A stretch of DNA of 64,000 nucleotides from Prochilodus magdalenae (Eukaryota; Chordata; Actinopteri; Characiformes; Prochilodontidae). The notes beneath the pieces were generated by a model. It did not search any database. It saw nothing but the letters and a program-made list of their open reading frames with translations, and was not told where the DNA came from. The stretch is taken from contig JAMWET010000794.1 in NCBI GenBank assembly GCA_024036415.1, positions 43,672 through 107,671 of the forward strand. Reading direction: 5' to 3'. Within the stretch, counting starts at the first letter, position 1; each line of letters starts with the position of its first letter. Below are positions 34,375 to 45,600 of the stretch, piece by piece. The translations under genes and the position numbers were made by a program.

Positions 34375-37300
34375 AATGAAGGTTGGTTGGAGAAGGCCTC
34401 AGTCACTGGTTGAAATATGAATGGAAAAGCTTGTAATGCTCAACACAGCATCTGCTTCTTTCAAGAAGACCTAATCGCTTTGCTGGTTACACAGTGAGCA
34501 GGAACGGATCAGTAATGTAGTAGAGCACACCCACCCTCACCACACTTCCCGCACAGACACCTTTTACTCTGAAAAATCTCAGTCAGCTGAGCTATAAAAG
34601 AGGAAAATACTCTTATTCTGACCAGCCTGCAGCGGTGTACATCCAGACTGAGAGTCTTCACCTGACTCCCTCTGGTTCTGGTCTGATGTCTGGTTGACGT
34701 TCTGCTGGTTTCCTGTAGAGGGAGACAGACATTCATCATCTGGTCTACACAGTAATAAATGAACTAGTGCTTTATGCTCTGTATGTTTCTAATGTTATTA
34801 TCTGGTTAAATGGTCAGACCTTTCTTGGCTTTGTAGCAGCACAGCAGTGTCACCAAGAGGATGAACAGCACAGCCACACTCACTCCCACAGCCACTCCAA
34901 CCAGACCAGCAGTGGATTTACCAGCTCAACGCATTAAAAAAATATTCATTTACACTCAAACATTTTCTAAAATCTTATTTTTAGTTTTTTAATAAACACA
35001 TGAAGTAATGTATTCCTCACCTCTGACTGAGATCCAGCTCTGTGGAGACTTTCCTCTCTCTGGGTGTTTACAGTGGTAGAGACCTTCATCTGACTTTGAG
35101 ACAGTACGGATGGTCATCTCTCCTGTAGTCTGAGTCTGGAGGAGTGATCCATCTTTATAGAACTCAGCTGTGAGGTTTGAGGAGTTTGTGTGGTGATATA
35201 AACAGTGTAGAGTCAGAGGATCTCCCTCAGGTACAGGATGAACAGGGCTCTCCAGGATCACAGCTCCACCTGTAGGAGAGAGTAAATATTAAACAAGTGT
35301 GTAGTGTGATCAGGTCTCCTTCAAGAACAGAAAATATAACTTAAAAGGCTCAGTCTGAGGTAAAGACGAGATCCACACTGTGTGGGATGTTACTACATAA
35401 CTGATGTCGTGAATATAATGAACTATAATGAACCGCTGCAGCTTCACTTCAACTGTAGTTCAGAATATTCTATGTTCAGGCGTTTCCCTGAATACATAAA
35501 GGCACCACATGTAGACTCACTGTGCACTGTGATGTTGACAGGGTTACTGCTCCCTCCAGATTCAGACTCACACCAGTACACTCCAGTGTGGGATGTGGAG
35601 AGGGAGCTGATGTTGCATGTAGATCCTGTAACTGATCTCCAGCCTGATGAACAATCTGACACCTTCTCACTGTGTGTGAATCGTCTCACTCTCCATCCAG
35701 TAGAGTCACTCTGTCCCTCACAGCTCAGTGAGAGAGGGTCAGTAGTGAAGTGTTGAGTTCTGCTGGGACTGACCATCAGAGAGACTGGAGGAGACTCACC
35801 TGAAACACAGAAATGACCATACAGATGTTATTTTACATGTGTAGCTGTTATTAGCTTATTAAACCTCTAACTGTAGTCTAAGTGCACTGTTCAGTTTCAA
35901 CACTAGCCTTGTTCACTGAATTCACTGACTTCATAGACACTGGTTTATCCCTCAGCTTTCTGAAAGCAGAGGTGCTACAGTTTGTGCCACTGCTATGGAG
36001 AAACTCTTCATACTCCTCTCTGTGTAAACATGCAAGTTCATGGCCTAAATTCTCTACAGCCATTATGCACCGCAGAAACATCTAATAATGATCTCATTTA
36101 AAATATTAACACAAGTGCTCCTCTACCTGAAATACTCATAACTCAGAAACACTAATACCTGTTTACATTAGCAGATCCACTATTTAATGTACATATATGA
36201 AATAGTAAAGAGTTGTTTACTGTGTAGTTTTATTTCATATTGCATTTAGTTTAGTATTATTTGGCTGATAGTGTAAACAGCACTGCACAACTGGAACAAG
36301 GGGCTTGAACTGATTTTGTTCTCCTTTGAACTCCTGAAGTTTTACCTTGCACTGTTTCATCTAAAGTACTGTAGTGTGTGGGATAAACGTCTGCCGTGTT
36401 TGTTCTGTGATTTGTTCTAGTAGTAATTCTCTGAGTTTATTCTAATAGAGACTTTTGGTGTGAAGAGCTAGTCCACCTAAAACTAAGGTGGTAAATTCAC
36501 TAAGGCAACATACAGCCCTATGTATCTAAGGGAACAAGTGACAGACTGTGCTTATGAGAATAAGCTTACAAATTCCAACTTGATTTAATCTGCAGTAGTT
36601 ACAGACAGTAATCTGTTTTACTCACCAGTGGTGTTTATCCAGAGAGCATCACTGTAGTGAGAGTAGTAGACTGGATCTCCTCTCCCAGCTCTGCACCAGT
36701 ACTGTCCTCCATCAGAGACACTAACTGAGCTGATGGTGTAGGAGGGTGTTTCAGTCTCGGTCTCATTCTCAGGGTTCTGTGTGTGTTTGGACCAGTACAA
36801 CTTCCACCCAGCAGACTGATCCAGCTTACAGTACAGAACCACTGGACTTCCTATCAGTGCAGCTCCTTTTCGGCTGGATGTGAGTTCAGGTTTAGGTCTT
36901 TCAGCTGTTGGAGATTAAGGACACACTTCAGATCATGACTTTCACTGCTAAAACTAAAATTATTTAGTAAATGCTTTTATTCATTTTAAAACATCTCACT
37001 AATTTAAATCATTTATAAATATACCAGATCCCATAGCTCTCTTCTAACGAGGCAACAGAAAATCAATTATGCTTATATCCTTTATTGTACACAAACTAAA
37101 CACGTAAACCCTTGATGCAATCACCGAAAGGAAACTTTTTAAAATTATTGAAACAAGTAAAAAGCACTGATTTCCCATCACATCTATTAAAAAATAATAA
37201 TAATATATAAGTATGCCTAATTTTCTCAGAATGTAACATTTTGTATGTGAGAAAAGATGTTCTACCTTTATCTGAGAGAACCTCACTTGCCATACTGCAC

Positions 37301-39412
37301 ACACACCATAGAGTCTATATACTCACCTACAGAGAGAGACACTCTGTTACTGTTCTGTGATGATGTGGGTCTGTTATCTCTCTCTCCTCTACACCAGTAC
37401 TGATCCTGATCTGTTGCTGATCTGATGGTGAAGGTGTGTGTCTGAGACTGAGAGACTGCAGTTCTACTGCTGCCTTTATACCACTGATATCTCCAGTTAC
37501 TGTAAGACTGTATCTCACACTTCAGAGTGACTGACTCTCTCGGAAACAGAGGACTCCATCTGGGTACTACAGTCAGTGTGGCTCTGGGTAAATCTGCGGG
37601 AAAAGGTAGAGAGCAGTGTCGTTTTAGTTATTACAATATAACCTTGTACAGTATAAAGTCATGTGATTTTGAGATTTTGAAACCTCTCTCTGGTGAAAAT
37701 GTAAAATTGCACATTTTGTAACTTTGACTGTGCTTCAAACTCTCCTAGGCGGATTAATCTGATCTTTGTGAGTGTGTTGAAAGAGTATTAAAAGAGAAAT
37801 TTTGTGAAGATGTGTTTTCAGAATAAGTAAGTGAAATATCCGCTGTAGCATCTTCACCAATATAATGTTGATTTGGCTTAAAAGACCTGAATAACAAGTC
37901 AGACCTTTTTCATGTGTGCAAACTTAACATGCAAAGGCATATGACATGGTTCAAGAAACTTGTGTGGAATCCAAATCCCTGACTTCTGAAACTATTATTT
38001 CGAGCTATGCTGATTGTAGTGATGTGATGATGATTAATATATGTCTAATAAGGAAAGAACACACTCACCTGATACAGTCAGTGTAACAGTGTTACTGATC
38101 TCTGATCTCTGAGAGTCTCTCCTCCTCTCTCCTCTACAGGTGTATGTACCACTGTCAGACTCTACAGCACTGAATGAGTAGTCTGTTTTATCATCAGAGG
38201 AATGAACTGGACGGTTACTGTCACCATCTTTATACCAGCTGTAGCTCCACCCAGTGTCTGTGTGTCCTTGTATGTCACATCTGAGAGTTACTGTCTCTCC
38301 TTTAAACATCTGTCCAGTAGGAACCATGGTCAGTGAAGCTTTTGGTCTCTCTACAAAAATCACATTAATGAAATATTACTGTAAACCAATCAGACACACA
38401 CAGTGCTCAGTGAATATAAGCTCTATTAATGATTACTCCAATAATCATAACTAACAGTGTTAATGTTACAGGAGTGACAGATCAGACATGTACCTGTTAC
38501 TGTGAGAGTCACTGCATTACTCCAGTCAGAGACTCCTCGGCCATGTTTTACCGAAACATAACAATAATAATTTGAACTCTGAGATACTTTGATGTCTGTT
38601 ATGATGTAATAGTGTAGATCAGAGTGGTGAAGTGGAGTGTTATCCCTGTACCAGTTGTATCTCCAGTCATCTACTGTCTTTCCTGGAATGGAACATGTGA
38701 GTATGACGGTCTCTCCACTGAATATTTGTGGCCGATTAGGCTGCACAGTCAGAACTGGTACATACCACCCTGTAACAATCAAACACACACGTCTATCAAT
38801 ATACACTCAAATACTAATATCCATAGCTGATCAATGTATACACAATAGGCTATACTAAATGTACATTACCTAGGGAATGTCCAGCTTGAAGAAGTGAAAC
38901 AAACACTAAAAAAGGGAAAGAGAGAAACATGTCAACACTGAAATAATTTCTTCTTCCAGTAAACATAAACAGGAAACACATTACATACGTATTAAAACTA
39001 TTAAAGATCACCATTATCATTTTAACTTCTTGAGGGTATATTTATAGTCATCAAATAAACCAGCTTTTAAATATTATATTTTAATAATGAAGTGGTAAAC
39101 ATGAAGTTTCATCAGCTGATCTGAAGATGTATTTACATTTCTTTAGAAATCATTAGAAGCTATAAACACTACTGGTAACCTACATCAACACTGAACATTA
39201 CTAACAGAACTAGCACAACTGCTTGTGATCTAAACTGAACACAGAAGAGAAACTGTAGTGTTTAACTCTGAGATGCAATCACATCACGTACAACCACTCA
39301 CTCAGTCCACCCAGTTTACAACATTAGTACCTTCATACAGCAACACTCACTCTGCTATAGACATTCAGAACATTTACTCACAGAGTATTACAGAGAGCAC
39401 ACTGAACTCCAT
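29954..39412 (-). CDS. Gene B: complete LITR / Fc-receptor-like receptor, six Ig domains, three tyrosine-motif exons
   Basis: Exons, 5' to 3' on the minus strand: 39412-39382, 38905-38870, 38769-38494, 38350-38069, 37593-37327, 36904-36626, 35799-35521, 35269-35021, 34924-34820, 34712-34623, 31250-31176, 31042-30971, 30712-30635, 29991-29954. All have GT/AG borders and all junctions are phase 1; total 2157 nt, 718 codons plus TGA. Residues 1-21 form a signal peptide (MEFSVLSVIL start) split over two exons. Ig domains lie at about 23-114, 115-208, 209-297, 298-390, 391-483 and 484-566, each with the Cys pair and Y-x-C. The membrane segment is at 570-595, followed by CCYKAKK. Tail tyrosines are Y643 (VIYTEV), Y671 (VIYSNL) and Y691 (MMYAEV); the first two fit ITIM. 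Such receptors are known to inhibit leukocytes through SH2 phosphatases; that role is inferred here. The ligand is unknown. Confidence 0.88.
30635..31250 (-). other. Gene B tyrosine-motif exon cassette
   Basis: Three small exons of 75, 72 and 78 nt, each phase 1 at both ends, carry one tyrosine motif each: VIYTEV, VIYSNL and MMYAEV. Any of them could be skipped or duplicated without breaking the frame. Gene C keeps the first two (TVYSEV, VIYSNL). Gene A has only duplicates of the first type. Confidence 0.85.
30864..30911. repeat. (ATCT)n microsatellite
   Basis: About 12 ATCT units in the intron between two tail exons of gene B. Confidence 0.95.
31803..31985 (+). repeat. Dispersed repeat R3, copy 2, in an intron of gene B
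   Basis: AATCAAATTTATTTATG, ACAACTGATGTCTCAAAGC, AGCTTTACAGAG, then GCCGCCAGTGAGCAGGC and GAAGAAACCTTGAGG. It is the same family as 18963-19180, in the same direction. Confidence 0.7.
32339..32611 (-). mobile_element. CR1/L2-type LINE fragment (C-terminal tail of ORF2)
   Basis: The minus-strand frame reads LLWLPVKFRIDYKVHILTYK, then ALHGLSPDYL and PSRKCLGLR. The W-L-P-V-x-x-R-I-x-[YF]-K...TYKALHG block is the conserved end of L2/CR1-type LINE proteins. The fragment is 5'-truncated and inserted in the large intron of gene B. Confidence 0.75.
32612..33349 (+). repeat. Repeat-rich intron piece including dispersed repeat copy 2
   Basis: The part from about 33060 to 33345 matches 5940-6190 in order and direction (CCCTCTACAAAGGTG, GGGCTTATATGGCTG, GGGCATTCTGGGG). 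The preceding part (32620-32830) is GC-richer and looks like repeat sequence without coding capacity. It may be one larger non-autonomous element. Confidence 0.55.
33350..34180 (+). mobile_element. CR1/L2/Rex1-type LINE fragment with defunct reverse transcriptase
   Basis: The frame 33551-34267 starts STGAPQGTVLSPFLFTLYTS, continues through NLQLNTSKTKEMVVDFRGAR and KTYKYLGLHLDDRLDW, and ends around YFLRRLWSFNICRKLL. The position expected to hold F-A/S-D-D reads FSGGTGIV, so both catalytic aspartates are glycines. An upstream part (33350-33480) shows a degraded palm motif in other frames. It sits in the large intron of gene B, in the opposite direction. Confidence 0.85.
34335..34375. repeat. 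(ATCT)n microsatellite
   Basis: About 10 ATCT units directly after the LINE fragment's 3' end. Confidence 0.95.
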
Positions 39413-39530
39413 ACTGTCCCCACACTGACTGACAACAATGCTCTGTGTTCAACAATCATCACTTCCTGAGACAGATATAGATAGATAGAGAGAGAGAGAG
39501 AAAGAGAGAGACAAAGATTTTGAAAGGTGT
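39413..39530 (-). promoter_or_regulatory. Proximal promoter of gene B: Ets-like site and (GA)n tract
   Basis: About 54 bp upstream of the start codon, the minus strand reads CAGGAAGTGATGA (GGAA core 39463-39466), an Ets/PU.1-like site. Behind it lies an AG-rich tract (39481-39511 on the plus strand). No TATA box is evident. The same layout precedes gene C at nearly the same distance. Known myeloid/lymphoid receptor promoters are often TATA-less and Ets-driven; the role here is inferred. Confidence 0.45.
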
Positions 39531-40239
39531 ATTATAAGCACAGTGCTTCACAATATAACTATGTCAGTCCCAACGAACATCAGAACACCATTCTAAATCA
39601 GCCACTTCAGTTGTAGTTTATTACTTTGTTCAATATAAAGATCTTACCACAAAATCAAAAAGAGGTAAAACATCAGGCCTATTAATCACTTGACTATATC
39701 TTGAAACATAAATTAAAATCAGAGCAGTTATTTCATCTTTTCTTGTCAGTTCCTTCAAAAATGTAAACATTTGAAACGAACAGTTCACCACACAATTTAC
39801 TTAATATGACAAAAAAGAGGCATTTACAGCCACAGCCGTATGTAAAACTTTCCACTATAATGCTGGAATGGTGGTAACAAAGGAATATCAAACACATTAA
39901 CAGTTTGCTTGTCAGGTTCTGCAATATTGTTGTACCAGACTGTCATGGACTCAGAATGGCAGCGGGTCGTCTTTAGTATCCCTCATTAACTTTTGTTACC
40001 TGCTGGGCATGCTGTGGCAGTTTAGCATAGGATTATTATGTTCAGGTTTTAAGTTTGTTGTGTGGTTTTCCTGATATTTGACTGACGGCCCTGGGGTTCT
40101 GACATGTGTTTCCCTCGCTGCTGGTAAGGAAATTCACAATCCAGCAACACATGGAATCTTGAACTGACAGCTGATACAATTTGTCCTAACTACAGTGTTT
40201 GATACTGAGCTACAGACCTGTTAACTCTGTATGCAGCAC
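39531..40239. other. Intergenic stretch upstream of gene B
   Basis: No gene is supported. A piece near 40126-40175 (AATTCACAATCCAGCAACACATGGAATC) recurs near 63762-63790. It may be LINE or other repeat DNA. Confidence 0.4.
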
Positions 40240-41112
40240 CAGCAGTGTGTTTGGAATGGCTTCAAATACCTTCATGTCTACAGAATCAGGGCTACTGGCC
40301 TGTAGTTGTTATGCATGGTGATGTTCATTTTCTGTGGGACTGAAATGATGGTGGAGGTTTCGAAGCAGTTGAGAATAAAGCAGTGTTCCAGTGATTTGTT
40401 GAACTTGTTGCTGAAAATTGATGCTAGTTGGTCACAGCTTTTATTGGTGGATGAATAGTTATAGACTTGTATGTTTTAAGTTTCTTCTTGTTATATATGT
40501 TGATATGAGGTAAACGAGACTGTGACCTGAACACCTGAGAGCTGTACATGTGATAGCACAATAAGCATTTTCTAATAGCGGTATAGCATTGGTCCAGAGT
40601 GTTCACTTTCTCTAGCTGCACGACCCACATGTTGTCTGTATTTGGACATTTCCTTGTGGAGATCTGCACCATTAAAGTCTCCTAAAATTAGGAACAGAAT
40701 CTCTCTTTCTACATTCATTATTTTATTGGCTTCCGCATGTTGATTTTTATGTCCAATGTGTAGGTCCGGCACTTTCTAAATACTGACCAAGATGAAAGGA
40801 GAGAGGTGTTAATATGCCAGTATGCAGGATTGAATTAAGAATCTGAAAACTCCCACTGGTGTAATCCCACATTCTTTATCTGTAGAAGTGACTTCTTCTC
40901 ATCAACAGCGTATGCACTGTTTAGACTCCGATCTCATTTAATATCTGATAAATCATTATCAGAATCGTCTGATACATTAACACTAGTGTATATGTTACTC
41001 TATGCGCCTGACAGTCGCTGTGGCTTCCCTGTATTTTCACCAGCCTAGTTTTACTTTTGACAGATAGAGCTTTATAGAAAGTCTTCTCACATGTCCTCTC
41101 ACTCCAGAACAC
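40240..41112 (-). mobile_element. Decayed CR1/L2/Rex1-type LINE relic
   Basis: On the minus strand the endonuclease end is visible as FLILGDFNGADLHKEMSKYR (near 40700) followed by the HVGRAARES block. Further on (40240-40440) the start of the reverse transcriptase is visible as a degraded Y-R-P-V-A-L block. Frames change often. The order endonuclease then RT fits a minus-strand LINE. Confidence 0.7.
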
Positions 41113-41430
41113 ATCCTACAGCAGACAGAGCTGTAACACCACCCTCACTCAGTATGGTTACCATTACGTCTCCTTTAAGGGTCTCTAAGCACTCCTGTCC
41201 CACATCTGTCACTCTCTTCATAACACTCCTATGTTCAGGTTCAGCTGCTCTGTTCCCTGTCCTGCCCTGTCCTTTACTCTGTACTGTCTGACCTGAAACC
41301 AAACTCCAGCTAATCAATGAAAAAGCAGAAAGAAAGGAAAAATAGAAACTTACTTGTGCACCAGCTACCACTCTCCTTCACACGTCGTTCTTCACTCACT
41401 TCCGCACCAAGACACAAACACAGAAAAAGC

Positions 41431-41431
<1 letters not shown>

Positions 41432-41492
<61 letters not shown>

Positions 41493-41545
41493 TAGATACA
41501 ATATATATATGGCTGACACATCTGATTGACAAACACAAAGAAAGC

Positions 41546-41597
<52 letters not shown>
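41432..41597. repeat. Two (AG)n microsatellites in a duplicated segment
   Basis: AG runs at about 41432-41490 and 41548-41597, each preceded by ACAAACACA(G/A)A-AAGCATG and followed by GATA(G/C)A-AATATATAT. The whole unit is a tandem duplication of roughly 115 bp. Confidence 0.9.
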
Positions 41598-41601
<4 letters not shown>

Positions 41602-41864
41602 AAGAATATATATAGCTGAGATATCTAAGTGGCAAAGAGAGAGAAAGTTATAAAAGGCTTAGAAAGATAATACTACCTGCACTTTATAGTGCTCTAATAA
41701 TATATAACTCTAATTATATAGAGTTATATAATAAGTTACATTTACTCAGACATATTTTGTGGTACCAGCAAGTCCTGTTCACAACAACACATTTAGAACT
41801 AGAATTTAGAAGCACACTTAAATTTGACCTACTGCATCTAACACTCATACACCCTCAAACTAGT

Positions 41865-41865
<1 letters not shown>

Positions 41866-41906
<41 letters not shown>

Positions 41907-42550
41907 GGGCAGTGAAGAGCCCTTAGGCATAAGTTAACATTTAACAGTTAACTTCCACTGCTGGAAATGCTCTTGGAGGGTAAAGGGATGAGGTTTGATG
42001 CTGAACTCACAGTGTATCTTCTAAACTGGTAAATAAACAGCTGTCAGTGTTAGTTGAGCTTATGCAGTGTGTTTCCTTATTAACATTTTAAATCAGCCTT
42101 CAAAGAGAATCTGCAAACTTACCGAAATGTTGAGAGATAATCAGTAACTATCATTTGTGGTCAGGTATGCTAAATCATCCAGTAACACTCTGACTGCAGT
42201 ATCATGCATGATAGAAGTTGCATCAGAACTGAGGAAAACAGGGGTGAGTTTATGGGACCTAAGCCTTGGAGGTCCAGTGAGTCTAGCACCAACAGTGTTC
42301 AGTAGATTACTAAGTGGCTGCATTTGTAGTTACACTGAAGTTGTATTTTCATAATTAATTTACTGAAGCCTCAGTGTTTCTATTTGAGTAAGAGTTTAGG
42401 CTACTCTAGCCACCTTTGTCTTTGTCACTGCAAGTGGTGCATTGCTATATCGAGTATTCATCGAGATGTGTGTTTGTGTGTGTGTGGGTGCGTGTGGGTG
42501 CGTGTGGGTGCGTGTGTGTGCGCGTGCATCCATGCATATGTGTGTGTGTT
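41866..42550. repeat. (CA)n and (GT)n microsatellites
   Basis: A perfect CA run lies at about 41868-41902. A GT/GTGGGTGC-rich run lies at about 42468-42550, including three GGGTGCGT units. No gene lies between them. Confidence 0.9.
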
Positions 42551-42776
42551 CACATTTACTTTTTTAGAGCCTGACAGTGAGAAAATGTCCCACCAACACC
42601 TCCTCCCCCTCCTACTTCTTTACAGTTAAATCTGCATTGCTACATGTCTATAGCTGAACTAGACCATAGCCAAACCACAACCACACACTCTCTGCTTTCA
42701 GGCCTCTGATACTCACTCACCTTAAAGTGAAAGATAAAAGAGGGGCATGTAATAACAACTATGTGCCTTTTTTGAG

Positions 42777-42796
42777 AGGGTTAGGGTTAGGGTTTA
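42777..42796 (+). repeat. Short telomere-like repeat
   Basis: GAGGGTTAGGGTTAGGGTTT has two and a half TTAGGG units. It is too short to mean a telomere fusion and probably arose by chance or from a repeat. Confidence 0.6.
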
Positions 42797-43284
42797 TTGT
42801 GTTACACCTACAGAAGTAGTGTCTCTCAGTGACTCTGTAAGAGCCTGGCCTGCCGGGGTCCCTGCTGCACACTGTTATTACCATATAGTGTTTTCATTTC
42901 TTCTATCAGAGCTATTGTCTGTGGGTTTTTGATTTGCCTGAGCTGAGCTACTCCCTAATCTATGTGGTCTAATGCGGAGCCTCTGCCCATCCTGTGCACT
43001 GTGATGCTGCTTCATCTACCTCGGCTGCGTGTCACTGGCCGCCTGAATTGCTGACCAGGTTGCCTACATCAGAGCTTCTTCATTTCTTGTGCTCTGAATT
43101 ACCTTCATCCCACATGTTGCCTGATCTATTTAATCACAGACTAATCAGACATTTCTTTGTCTTCCTCAAAAACAGGCAACACTTCTTCTATTCATTCTAA
43201 CAGACTATCATTGTAGTTTTCTGTCTACTAACAGTTATCCTATTTATTATTGTCTATAACTGTGAACTGTTTTGTGTTTGTCGC

Positions 43285-43480
43285 TTCTCAGGGTCGACCC
43301 GAAGAGTATAGGTTCCCATTTGAGTCTTGGTTTCTCCTGAGGTTTCTTCCTCTTGCTCTGAGGGAGTTTCTATTTGCCACTGTAGTCCTTGTCTTGCTCA
43401 TTCGGGGCTTGGACCCAAATGTTCTGCTTTGTGACATTATCTGTTGTAAAACGTGCTATGTAAATATAGATCTGACTTTT
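43285..43480 (-). repeat. Dispersed repeat R3, copy 3 (reverse)
   Basis: The reverse complement reads ATTTACATAGCACGTTTTAC, AACAGATAATGTCACAAAG and GAAACTCCCTCAGAGCAAG, matching the R3 copies at 18963 and 31803 in outline. Confidence 0.65.
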
Positions 43481-43639
43481 GCTCCATGTTACACCAGCGA
43501 TCACCTGTGAGGCTGCACAGGCCACGAGAAAGACTATTAAACAGGAGTGGTAATGTTAGATAGTCATAAATGTTCAGATCTGTGTGGTAAATATATGGTG
43601 AGAGAAGGAGAGGAAATGCACCTGCTCAGCTTGTGTGTG

Positions 43640-43745
43640 TTGATGGACAGACAGATTGTGACACGTGCTGAGCTAAAAGCAAAGCAGTGTTTATTTAACA
43701 AACTGGTAGTACAACACAGCAGCAACAAGATCAGCCTCTCTATAA
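43640..43745 (+). repeat. Dispersed repeat R2, copy 1
   Basis: TGGACAGACAGATTGTGACA, GCTAAAAGCAAAGCAGTG, AACAAACTGGTAGTACAAC and AGCAGCAACAAGATCA recur at 45500-45600 with about 90% agreement by eye. It is non-coding. Confidence 0.75.
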
Positions 43746-44170
43746 ACGTAGCCCACACTTGATATGTAACGGGGGACACAACGAGGAGACAGGATGCAAG
43801 TTCAAGTTGTTTAATGGAAAACTAAAAAGAGATAAAAACAAAAACCAAAGACGCTAGGAAAACTGAATTCAAAACACTACAGAGAAACACAAAAACGACT
43901 AACAGAGACAAACACCAAGCCAGAACAAGGAGGAACCACAGGGAGTATTAAACAGCAAGGACTAATGAGAGACACCTGTTTTCACCAGTTACACACTAGG
44001 GACAGGTGAGGGGCCTGACAAGGGGGCAGAGACAGAAGGAGCAATAACTAAAACAAACAGAAGCCCATGGCACAGGACAACCAAAGGCACATGGAAATGA
44101 CAAGACAGAATGGAAAACCAGAGAAAACGTAGATAAACAGGAGCTAGACTAGACAGGACGTGACATGATG

Positions 44171-44350
44171 GGTGAACTGAATACCTCTGTCAGACACAAT
44201 CTCTTCAGGAATACCGAAGAAACAGAATACATAATTAAATAGGGTCTCAGCTGTCTGGAAGATACTTGGTGACTGTGGGAATGTGATAAACCCTACGCTG
44301 GGAATGTATTGGTCACTAGGGAAGCAACTAATCCCAGGCTAATCCATGGT
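44171..44350 (-). mobile_element. Ty3/Gypsy-type integrase fragment
   Basis: The minus-strand frame contains [19 protein letters not shown] followed by SDRGIQFT, the signature around the second catalytic aspartate of Gypsy-type integrases. Upstream pieces (PWISLGLV, near 44340) fit the start of the integrase core. It is cut off directly after QFT at 44171. No LTR, reverse transcriptase or protease is recognisable nearby, so this is an isolated fragment of an LTR retrotransposon. Confidence 0.75.
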
Positions 44351-44399
44351 TACTTATGGCTTGGTTAAGGTCTTTTAGCTCAGTCATCATTACGTCTTT

Positions 44400-45480
44400 T
44401 AGGCTAAGTGTAACCCTGGGTATTACTGTTGGAAAAAGAAACAAAGGCCTTTGAGTGAATTAGTGTTAACATAAGTTCATTTGGTTGTTGTTGTTTTGGA
44501 ATCGATGGATGCGTTTGATTGTAGGCAACTCTATTGAACGTGCATGTTTTTGATCGGTAGCATTGCACTGTGATTGGTTTGGGTCCAGTGTCAGTAAGGG
44601 GTTTCCCATGGTCTGATTGGTTGGTGGGGGAGAGGAGGTGAGAGAGGCGGGAAAGGAGGAGCAAAGGGCGAAGAAAACGATAAAAAATAAATGGCACGGA
44701 CCACGCGGGGAAGTGGGTTGAATATAGTTTTCTCTAAATAAGTGAAGGCTGTAAACAGTTCTCGGGCTGTGTTTTTCAGGTTACAGACAGTTTTGTTTAC
44801 CGTATCACCGTGTGTTTGGGTGCGGACGGTTGGTTGCTAGCTAGCTAGCTCACTCGCTGGCTGGCTACGCTTGTGAACGCACGTGCACGGACTAGCCTGC
44901 TTTTCGTTATGTGGATTGCAGATCTGCCACAGTGAAGGTGACCGGAAAAGCAGTGTGGGGCTTCTGGGGAAGATTGCCCTACGGTTTTCTGCAATCCCGT
45001 TTCTCGAAGATGGAAGTCACAGTTTTCGTCCACTAGGCTTCGTCAGCTCCGCTCTCCTTCTAGTCACCGAACTGTTAAGTTCTTGTTTCCTCTGTGGCCA
45101 AAAAGGGGCTAGAAAGGTAGGGTGTTTAACTCTCTGCTTATTTCTAAGAAGAAGAAGGTTTATTTCCTGTGTCTTTATCTTGCATTGCTTGGCGTGAGTC
45201 ACTGGGTTTTGGTATACAAACTTTGTGCAGCTAGACTATAAGCTTTGGTCTGTAAGGACTTTAAATACACCTCAATTAATTTTAGAAAAGTAAAGGTGAT
45301 TAATAACTTCACTCTGTGTGTCTGGGTCACGTTATTTTATTTCACATACATTTCAAACATCGTTGGATATTTAATTCTCGTGGGTCCTAAACTCACAACT
45401 ATTAACAACAAACCCATACCCTCTCCCTAATGATTTAAACCACATTGGCCAATAGGGGGCACGAGGGCTACATAAGTATT
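44400..45480. other. Promoter-like, GC-richer stretch without a gene
   Basis: Two ATTGG boxes (near 44574 and 44617), AGGCGGGAAA (near 44646) and AGATAAAAAATAAATGG-type A/T sequence lie close together, followed by a GC-richer leader with repeated CTAGCTAGCTAG (near 44837). It might be the regulatory end of an LTR element or an unrelated promoter. No downstream exon is recognised. Confidence 0.25.
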
Positions 45481-45499
45481 TAGCCTAATGGCTGTGTTA

Positions 45500-45600
45500 A
45501 TGGACAGAGAGATTGTGACACGCGCCGTGCTAAAAGCAAAGTGATGTTTATTAAACAGACTGGTAGCACAACACAGCAGCAACAAGATCAAAGCAGACAT
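45500..45600 (+). repeat. Dispersed repeat R2, copy 2
   Basis: Matches 43640-43745 in the same direction. Both copies are followed by unrelated sequence. Confidence 0.75.

Noticed and set aside
41310..41635. Ser/Leu-rich open frames
   Set aside because: They are translations of the AG/CT microsatellites.
42777..42796. Interstitial telomere or chromosome fusion scar
   Set aside because: Only about two and a half TTAGGG units are present.
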